DNA of 10,249 nt from positions 1-10,249 of the forward strand of contig JBAVQS010000412.1 in NCBI GenBank assembly GCA_049694275.1, read 5' to 3'. Positions within the stretch are counted from its first letter, which is position 1. Each line of letters opens with the position of its first letter. The stretch comes from JBAVQS01 sp049694275 (lineage in GTDB: Bacteria > Chloroflexota > Anaerolineae > UBA4142 > SHND01). The position numbers and the translations under genes were made by a program. Below the pieces are notes generated by a model that was given only the letters and a program-made list of their open reading frames with translations, was not told where the DNA came from and ran no database searches. Shown in pieces: positions 1 through 4,756 of this stretch.

Positions 1-165
1 GCACACAAGTTGGCCCGCGTGTTTTATCATGTCCTGAAAGAGCATACTCCGTTTCAGACGCTGAGTGCCGAAGATTATGATCGGCAGGTGCGCAAGCGCG
101 AACCCGCTAATCTGAAGAAAAAGGCCGCTAAACTCGGCTTCGCGTTAATCGAAACGCCGGCCTAA
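1..165 (+). CDS. C-terminal end of a transposase, probably IS110 family (5' end outside window)
   Basis: Frame 1 is open from the first base to a TAA at 163-165, giving 54 residues. They begin AHKLARVFYHVLKE and end in a Lys-rich run followed by AKLGFALIETPA. A helix of the type HKLARxxYxxLK, then a Tyr-containing segment and a basic tail ending in KKxAKxLGF, is the usual end of IS110-family (DEDD plus Tnp_20) transposases. The catalytic parts, including the Tnp_20 serine, would lie upstream of the window and cannot be judged, so it is unknown whether the element is intact. A palindromic repeat starts about 18 bases after the stop. IS110 elements lack classical terminal inverted repeats, so the element's right end cannot be placed by eye. 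The family call rests on the tail alone and is moderately sure; that this is the end of a coding region is more secure. Confidence 0.6.
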   Translation, partial: AHKLARVFYHVLKEHTPFQTLSAEDYDRQVRKREPANLKKKAAKLGFALIETPA

Positions 166-182
166 TCCCGCCTATTGGAAGT

Positions 183-303
183 TTCTGAGCAGGAGCGCTT
201 TGCCTCCCCTGGCGTTCTTCGTCCGCCGTAAGGCGGGAGGCCAGGGTTGCGACGAAGAATCTCGTCAGCGAGAACGAGATTCTTCGCTATGCTCAGAATG
301 ACA
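183..303. repeat. Nested palindromic repeat element (MITE/REP-like)
   Basis: Several inverted repeats are stacked inside one another. An outer 9-base pair, TTCTGAGCA at 183-191 and TGCTCAGAA at 290-298, encloses the rest. Inside are CCCTGGC (207-213) with GCCAGGG (240-246), a CCGCC-GTAA-GGCGG hairpin (223-236), and a perfect 13-base stem, CGAAGAATCTCGT (253-265) with ACGAGATTCTTCG (274-286), with an 8-base loop. TTCTTCGTC (215-223) can alternatively pair with GACGAAGAA (251-259). The right border, GCTCAGAATGACA, and the GAAGAATCTCGT core resemble a dispersed intergenic repeat that I recall from many environmental bacterial genomes. The left half looks degenerate or interrupted. No open frame of interest lies in it. 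It may be a non-autonomous mobile element, a transcription-termination or mRNA-stability structure, or a target for the neighbouring transposase. Confidence 0.75.
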
Positions 304-335
304 GCGGAGAACTGAAACGCCCTGATGGACAATGT

Positions 336-364
336 TTGACGTCTTGCGGTCTTGGTAGTATCAT
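336..364 (+). promoter_or_regulatory. Sigma-70-type promoter upstream of ilvE
   Basis: TTGACG (336-341) is followed after exactly 17 bases by TATCAT (359-364). Five of six -35 bases and four of six -10 bases match the consensus. Transcription would start near 371, leaving an unusually long leader of about 130 bases before the ilvE start at 502. The promoter lies just downstream of the repeat element. A second TTGACG at 403-408 has no good -10 box at the right distance. Confidence 0.6.
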
Positions 365-370
365 CGCCTC

Positions 371-501
371 ACTGAGTGAAACAACGCCCGCTATATTTGT
401 GCTTGACGATGGAGCAGTGGCCGCGCCTGTCGACGAAGCGGTCCGGGTGAGGTTATAGTAGGCGTTGCCGCATTATCTTACAGTGCCCGAAGGAGGGCTT
501 T
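371..501 (+). promoter_or_regulatory. Putative structured 5' leader of ilvE
   Basis: This stretch has no gene. If transcription starts near 371 it forms the ilvE leader. CAACGCC (382-388) can pair with GGCGTTG (461-467). After one mismatch the pairing continues as a G-U pair and CTATA (391-395) with TATAG (454-458), closing a domain of about 85 bases. Inside, GGCCGC at 419-424 can pair imperfectly with GCGGTCC at 438-444. Near the start codon, GCCC (485-488) and GGGC (495-498) flank GAAGGA, so part of the ribosome binding site AAGGAGGG (490-497) could be held in a short hairpin. No T-box motif or leader peptide was recognised. The pairings are visible in the sequence; a regulatory role is inference. 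Confidence 0.3.
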
Positions 502-1485
502 ATGGTTCAAACTCTTTCACCTCAGGTCGTCCCGACTGCCCGGCCCAAACGCCAGAAAAGACAGGTCGCCATGGGCAAATGGGCGTTTTTTGAAGACGAA
601 TTTGTGCCACTGGAAGAGGCAAAGATCGGTATCGCCACGCATGCCCTGAACTATGGCACCGGTGTGTTTGGTGGGATTCGCGCCTACTGGAATGATCAAG
701 ACCAGCAACTCTATATTTTCCGGGTCAAGAAACATTTTGCCCGATTCCTCGATTCGTGCAAGCTCTTGAATATTGTATTGCCGTATACGGTAGATGATCT
801 TGCCGGAATTCTCCTTGAGCTTTTGCAGCGGGAGGGCTATCGCCAGGACGCCTATGTACGCCCCCTGGCCTACAAGTCCACGGAAGACATCACCCCGCGC
901 CTCTACGACCTGGACGATTCCTTTGCCTGCTTTTCGCGTCCGCAGGGGAATTACATCAAGCTCGAAATTCGGGCGGCCGTCTCGTCCTGGCGTCGTGTCG
1001 ACGATAACTCGATCCCTGCCCGTGGTAAAATCACCGGCGCGTACATCAACTCGGCCTTTGCGCGTAGTGAGGCCCACTGGAACGGTTATGACGAGGCGAT
1101 TGTCCTGAACCAGGACGGGCATGTCTCGGAAGGGAGCGCCGAGAATATTTTTATCGTTCGCCATGACACGCTCATCACCCCGCCGGTCAAGGACAATATC
1201 CTCGAAGGGATCACCCGCGCCACGGTGATGGAATTGGCGCACGAAGAATTGGGTATGCACGTTCACGAACGAACGATTGACCGCAGCGAGCTCTATCTTG
1301 CCGATGAAGCTTTCTTCACCGGCACCGGGGCGCAGGTTGCCGCCATTGTCGAGGTTGACCATCGCAACGTAGGGTCGGGCAAGACCGGCGCCTGGACCAA
1401 AAAGATTCAGGATCTCTATTTCAAGACCGTGCGCGGCGAAAATCCAAAATACAGTCAGTGGCTGACGCCGGTCTATACCAAATAA
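502..1485 (+). CDS. ilvE: Branched-chain amino acid aminotransferase
   Basis: A PLP enzyme of fold class IV, 327 residues. It catalyses the reversible transfer of an amino group between glutamate and the keto acids of leucine, isoleucine and valine, the last step of their synthesis, in the cytoplasm. The family pattern is clear: GKWAFFEDEFVPLEEAKI at 25-42, THALNYGTGVFGGIRAY at 46-62, the Schiff-base lysine K176 in RGKITGAYINS, VSEGSAENIF at 208-217 with the glutamate expected to contact the PLP pyridine nitrogen, and the phosphate-binding FTGTGAQV at 272-279. The first 23 residues are basic and Pro-rich and lie before the usual family start. An ATG at 571 would match that start, but AAGGAGGG sits 4 bases before the ATG at 502, so 502 is preferred. 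No other ilv or leu gene is nearby; the gene seems to be transcribed alone. Related D-amino-acid transaminases are a less likely alternative, because the length and the GVFGGIRAY motif fit BCAT. Confidence 0.93.
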   Translation: MVQTLSPQVVPTARPKRQKRQVAMGKWAFFEDEFVPLEEAKIGIATHALNYGTGVFGGIRAYWNDQDQQLYIFRVKKHFARFLDSCKLLNIVLPYTVDDLAGILLELLQREGYRQDAYVRPLAYKSTEDITPRLYDLDDSFACFSRPQGNYIKLEIRAAVSSWRRVDDNSIPARGKITGAYINSAFARSEAHWNGYDEAIVLNQDGHVSEGSAENIFIVRHDTLITPPVKDNILEGITRATVMELAHEELGMHVHERTIDRSELYLADEAFFTGTGAQVAAIVEVDHRNVGSGKTGAWTKKIQDLYFKTVRGENPKYSQWLTPVYTK

Positions 1486-1502
1486 GCGAATCGTCGTCTT
1501 GA

Positions 1503-1536
1503 ACCAGGTTCCGTCCGAAAGGCGCCGGAACCTGGT
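1503..1536 (+). terminator. Terminator-like hairpin after ilvE
   Basis: A perfect 11-base stem, ACCAGGTTCCG (1503-1513) with CGGAACCTGGT (1526-1536), closes a 12-base loop and begins 17 bases after the ilvE stop. A T run (about 1548-1552) follows 12 bases beyond the stem, rather than directly, so this is a weak match to an intrinsic terminator. Some read-through to the next gene is plausible, since no promoter is evident between 1486 and 1568. Confidence 0.55.
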
Positions 1537-1568
1537 CCCCATCCAGCTTTTTCCATTACCTTTTTCGT

Positions 1569-2024
1569 ATGTTTCGACCTTCTCCCCGCGAGAACAACCC
1601 GTTGCGCGCCCGCTGGGACGACTGGAATCGTTTCTCCGGCAATTGGAACAATCGCATTCCACCCTCCCTGCGCGGCGTCATTCAGGATCGCTATCTATGG
1701 GCCTTGCTGATTGTCGCGCTGGTCGTCAATCTCGGCCTCTTTGCCTATCTGATTTTTGAATTTAGTCGCGTCCCCCCCATTATTCCACCGCTCGTTCCAA
1801 TGCATTTTGATGCGACCCGTGAGGCAGACCGCATAGAGCCGCGCGACGGCCTCTTTTCACTCGCCCAGATCGGACTGGTCGTGATTCTTGGAAACATGGG
1901 ACTGGGCGCATTCATCTATCGCCGCGAACGTCTGGCCGCATATCTGCTTGCCTCGACGTCGATTGTAATTCAGCTCTTGCTCTGGACGGCGGCGATCCAG
2001 ATCATCCTCGTCGTCACAAGCTAA
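1569..2024 (+). CDS. Small DUF1648-like membrane protein
   Basis: A 151-residue protein of unknown function. The N-terminal 40 residues are polar and rich in Arg, Asn and Trp (RARWDDWNRFSGNWNNR). They are followed by three likely membrane segments at about 43-65, 97-117 and 122-148. The connecting stretch at 70-92, with Pro repeats then PMHFDATREADRIEPR, resembles the signature of DUF1648 proteins, in which a P-x-HF-[DN]-A-x-G-x-x-D-R pattern follows the first helix. Here the usual glycine is replaced (ATREADR). There is no convincing ribosome binding site before the ATG, which follows a T-rich stretch, so the start is less certain than for its neighbours. The DUF92 gene begins 8 bases after its stop, suggesting co-translation. 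DUF1648 is often found with membrane or sensor domains, but no activity is established from which to assign a role here. Confidence 0.75.
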   Translation: MFRPSPRENNPLRARWDDWNRFSGNWNNRIPPSLRGVIQDRYLWALLIVALVVNLGLFAYLIFEFSRVPPIIPPLVPMHFDATREADRIEPRDGLFSLAQIGLVVILGNMGLGAFIYRRERLAAYLLASTSIVIQLLLWTAAIQIILVVTS

Positions 2025-2032
2025 CCCGCCTC

Positions 2033-2917
2033 GTGGTCTTTCAAATCATCCTTGGCCTGTCGCTCAGCGCTCTCATCGGCCTCGTCGGCTATTGGCGCAA
2101 CTCACTCTCGCCGAGCGGTGTTTTGGGCGCGGTTCTGACTGGCACGCTGATTTTTGGCTTGGGTGGCATCGTGCCGGGGACGCTCCTGGTCGCGTTTTTC
2201 GTTTCTTCTTCGGTCCTGTCCCATTATCGCGCGCAAGCCAAAGAACGCCTCGCCGACAAGTTTCAGAAAGGTTCGCGCCGCGACCTGGGCCAGGCGCTTG
2301 CAAATGGCGGGTGGGCGACCGTGATGGTCTTGATTCTCTCTTTGACCCTATCGCCGGCTCTCTTTGCCGCGCTGGTTGGCGCGCTTGCGGCAGTCACCGC
2401 CGATACCTGGGCGACCGAAGTCGGTGTGCTCAGTTCGCAGCCCCCGCGCCTTGTCACGACAGGGCGGTCGGTCCCCATTGGGACATCAGGCGGGATAACG
2501 ATTCTTGGCGCTATGGTCTCACTGTTCGGCGGGCTCTTTATTGGCGTCATCGCCGTTATCTCGATATACGCGGTTTCCCTGTTCTTGCCCGATTGGCTGG
2601 GGGCGGCGCCTCCCGTGCTCGTTCGCCCAGCATCCCTTTTCGTCCTGCCTGTTATCGGCGGAGTGAGCGGTCTATTGGGATCATTGTTTGATTCCCTGTT
2701 GGGCGCGACCGTTCAGGCGATCTTTTATTGTGACCGCTGTCATAAAGAGACCGAGCGTCCCAGGCACTCGTGTGGGGCGCAAACGCGTCTTCTGCGCGGT
2801 TACGGCTGGCTGGATAACGATGTCGTGAATTTCCTCGCCTCTGTGGCGGGTAGCGCGGTAGCGGTTCTCGTCTTTTCTCTTTTTGTCTCTGCCTTTGCCG
2901 GATCATCGGGAGGGTGA
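2033..2917 (+). CDS. DUF92 family integral membrane protein (phytyl-phosphate-kinase/TMEM19-like)
   Basis: A polytopic membrane protein of 294 residues. Its family includes plant VTE6, a phytyl-phosphate kinase, and animal TMEM19, so a role with prenyl alcohol or prenyl phosphate substrates is possible but unproven here. Family marks appear in order: RRDLGQALANGG at 82-93, TADTWATEVG at 122-131, GTSGGI at 150-155, GSLFDSLLGATVQ at 216-228 and GWLDNDVVNFLAS at 258-270. The Asp-rich motifs are candidate catalytic or metal-binding sites. Hydrophobic segments lie at about 2-20, 30-60, 95-120, 155-186, 200-230 and 265-290. Between the last two sits a Cys/His cluster (C233, C236, H245, C247) that looks like a small zinc-binding loop. 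The start is a GTG, 8 bases after the upstream stop, with no clear Shine-Dalgarno site, so it is probably translationally coupled to the DUF1648-like gene. Confidence 0.88.
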   Translation: MVFQIILGLSLSALIGLVGYWRNSLSPSGVLGAVLTGTLIFGLGGIVPGTLLVAFFVSSSVLSHYRAQAKERLADKFQKGSRRDLGQALANGGWATVMVLILSLTLSPALFAALVGALAAVTADTWATEVGVLSSQPPRLVTTGRSVPIGTSGGITILGAMVSLFGGLFIGVIAVISIYAVSLFLPDWLGAAPPVLVRPASLFVLPVIGGVSGLLGSLFDSLLGATVQAIFYCDRCHKETERPRHSCGAQTRLLRGYGWLDNDVVNFLASVAGSAVAVLVFSLFVSAFAGSSGG

Positions 2918-2960
2918 CCTGTTATTGATCGACCGAAGAGCCGGGTGGGCCGGGTCCGTA

Positions 2961-2989
2961 ACTGGCGTTCGCAAAAAACGTTGTATAAT
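2961..2989 (+). promoter_or_regulatory. Promoter of the SCP2-adh-aor unit
   Basis: A perfect TATAAT lies at 2984-2989. The -35 position, 17 bases upstream, reads ACTGGC (2961-2966), a poor match. A second -10-like TACAAT is at 2995-3000. Transcription would start near 2996, giving a leader of about 50 bases before the SCP2 start. The weak -35 box leaves room for activator-dependent control. The rest of the gap 2918-3048 shows nothing else I can support. Confidence 0.5.
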
Positions 2990-3048
2990 ACAAGTACAAT
3001 TGTGCAAGGTTTCACGAATTCCCAACAATCGTTCATGGAGGTCCAATC

Positions 3049-3492
3049 ATGGCTAAAGTGCTTTTTCCCTCGGAGGAATGGGTTCAGGAGCTCAAGCACC
3101 AATTGAATACCAGCCCCGACTATGCCGAGGCGGCCAAGGTATGGGAGGGCGACTTTTATTTTGTCGTCGACCCGGAAAAGGGGACGCCGATTGCCGAACC
3201 GGTCTATATGTATATGGATTTGTGGCATGGTGAATGCCGGTCGGCGACCGTCGTGAAAGACCGGGCCGAAAAGAATCCCGCCTATATTATGTCTGGTCCC
3301 TATTCGAAATGGAAAAAGGTCGTGACGGCCAAGCTTGACCCGATGCAAGCCCTGGTCACCGGACAGCTCAAGCTCAAGGGCAATATGGTCATGGTGATGA
3401 AGAATGTCAAAGCTGCGCAGGAGATCGTTCGCTCCTGCACCCGGATCGACGCCGAATTCGCCGACGACAAGCCGCAAGAGGCGACCGCGTAA
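3049..3492 (+). CDS. SCP2 sterol-carrier domain protein
   Basis: A 147-residue soluble protein that looks like a stand-alone SCP2 domain, a fold with a hydrophobic tunnel that binds fatty acyl chains, sterols and similar lipids. Support comes from the overall order: a helical N-terminus (EEWVQELKHQLN), strands around FYFVVDP (36-42) and PVYMYMDLWHGEC (51-63), then WKKVVTAKLDPMQALVTGQLKLKGN spanning 88-112. That last stretch matches the SCP2 pattern W-x(4)-G/A-K-x-D-P-x-x-A-x-x-x-G-x-LKLKG. There is no signal peptide. The ATG is set by GGAGGT at 3037-3042, six bases upstream. It is the first gene after the promoter and is followed by alcohol dehydrogenase and aldehyde oxidoreductase genes. It may present or bind a hydrophobic substrate or product of those enzymes; this is inference from context. 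The ligand cannot be read from the sequence. Confidence 0.85.
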   Translation: MAKVLFPSEEWVQELKHQLNTSPDYAEAAKVWEGDFYFVVDPEKGTPIAEPVYMYMDLWHGECRSATVVKDRAEKNPAYIMSGPYSKWKKVVTAKLDPMQALVTGQLKLKGNMVMVMKNVKAAQEIVRSCTRIDAEFADDKPQEATA

Positions 3493-3515
3493 TTCATTTT
3501 GTTGTCCCCGATCTA

Positions 3516-3551
3516 TGAGTCGCCCTGTTGTCTTTGCTGATCGGCGACTCA
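3516..3551 (+). other. Stem-loop between the SCP2 and alcohol dehydrogenase genes
   Basis: TGAGTCGCC (3516-3524) and GGCGACTCA (3543-3551) form a perfect 9-base stem with an 18-base loop in the 100-base gap. No T tract follows, so it is not a good intrinsic terminator. It could be an mRNA processing or stability element that sets different levels of the SCP2 protein and the enzymes, or an operator-like site, as a perfect dyad can bind a dimeric regulator. Confidence 0.45.
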
Positions 3552-3592
3552 CGTTGAAGGAAAAAGGCCCCGATTCAAAACGGAGATGACTT

Positions 3593-4756
3593 ATGTGGTT
3601 TTTCAACTCACCCGAAATCGTATTTGGCGAAGGCGCACTGTCCTACCTCGCGCAGGTTCACGGGCAGCGCGCCTTTATCGTTACCGATCCCTTTATGGTC
3701 CAGTTTGGCTTTGTGGAGCTCGTCAAGGAACAACTGGACGCCGCCAATATCGAGTCGCGCCTGTTCGATCAGGTCGAGGTCGAACCGTCGCTCGAAACTG
3801 TGCGGCGTGGCGCCGCACTGATGCTGGAATACGAGCCCGATTGGATTGTCGGGTTGGGGGGCGGCTCGGCAATGGATGCGGCCAAGGCGATGTGGGCCCT
3901 CTATGAGTGTCCCGACCTCCCGGTTGAGGCGATCTCCCCCGTCGGATACCTTGGGATTGGCAAAAAAGCCAAATTGATTCTCATCTCGACGACCAGCGGC
4001 ACCGGTTCGGAAGTAACCTGGGCAACCGTCCTGACCGATACGCGCGAGAATCGCAAGCTCGGCCTCGGCTCGCGCGAGTTGACTGCGACGATTGCAATTG
4101 TCGATCCCATCTTTACCACCAAGATGCCGCCGCGTCTCACAGCCGACACGGGGCTCGATGTCCTCACGCACGCGATCGAGGGCTATAACGCGACCTGGCA
4201 CAATGACTTTGCCGATGGGATGTGCCTCAAAGCCATCGAACTGGTCTTTAAATACCTGCCGCGTGTTTATGCCGATGGCTCGGACCTGGAGGCGCGGGAA
4301 AAGATGCACAACGCCGCGGCTCTCGCCGGCCTTGGGTTTATCAACTCGATGGCGACGCTGGCCCATGCCATGGGGCATACCTATGGCGCGAATTTCAAAG
4401 TGCCTCATGGTCGTTGTGTCTCTGCTTTTTTGCCCTATACGATGGAATTTTCGACGAAAGGCGGCAACCACCGCTATGATGAGATGGCGCGTTTCCTCGG
4501 CCTCCCGGCCCGCACGCCCGAAGAGGGCGCGGCGAGCCTGATTCAGGCGGTCCGTGATATCGAAAAGCAGGTTGGGTCTGCAACCGCGCTCTCCGAGATG
4601 AAAGCGACCCGCGAATCGCTGTCGGCGGCTATGGGAACGCTCCTCGACCACGCCCAGAACGATACCCAGATCGTCGCCGCGCCGCGTATCCCCGAACGCG
4701 CTGAATTGGAAAAATTGTTCTGGTACGCGTATGAAGGGAAGAAGGTAGATTTCTGA
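3593..4756 (+). CDS. Iron-containing alcohol dehydrogenase (group III)
   Basis: A 387-residue cytoplasmic enzyme, the normal length for the family. It interconverts an alcohol and its aldehyde with NAD(P)(H). The N-terminus MWFFNSPEIVFGEGAL is typical. The nucleotide-binding loop is GLGGGSAMDAAKA at 87-99, and the second cofactor motif is TTSGTGSEVT at 133-142. The four expected metal ligands are D189 and H193 in TGLDVLTHAIEGY, H258 in LAHAMGHTYG, and H272 in VPHG. H262, close to these, matches a conserved family histidine. Relatives include lactaldehyde reductase, 1,3-propanediol dehydrogenase and NAD methanol dehydrogenase; the substrate cannot be fixed from sequence. CGGAG at 3581-3585 precedes the ATG. 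Its TGA shares one base with the ATG of the aldehyde oxidoreductase gene, so the two are probably translated together and linked through an aldehyde. Confidence 0.93.
   Translation: MWFFNSPEIVFGEGALSYLAQVHGQRAFIVTDPFMVQFGFVELVKEQLDAANIESRLFDQVEVEPSLETVRRGAALMLEYEPDWIVGLGGGSAMDAAKAMWALYECPDLPVEAISPVGYLGIGKKAKLILISTTSGTGSEVTWATVLTDTRENRKLGLGSRELTATIAIVDPIFTTKMPPRLTADTGLDVLTHAIEGYNATWHNDFADGMCLKAIELVFKYLPRVYADGSDLEAREKMHNAAALAGLGFINSMATLAHAMGHTYGANFKVPHGRCVSAFLPYTMEFSTKGGNHRYDEMARFLGLPARTPEEGAASLIQAVRDIEKQVGSATALSEMKATRESLSAAMGTLLDHAQNDTQIVAAPRIPERAELEKLFWYAYEGKKVDF

Noticed and set aside
371..501. T-box or other known riboswitch before ilvE
   Set aside because: I could not find the T-box sequence AGGGTGGnACCGCG or another familiar conserved core; CCGGGTGAGG is only a superficial likeness. 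It is reported as an unassigned leader.
166..501. Small coding gene or tRNA between the transposase end and ilvE
   Set aside because: No frame with a start, ribosome binding site and plausible protein was found, and no cloverleaf or conserved tRNA motif was seen.
517..1662. Long reverse-strand open frame of 381 codons opposite ilvE
   Set aside because: It lies fully antisense to a clearly recognisable aminotransferase gene, shows no known domain, and is explained by codon-position GC bias.
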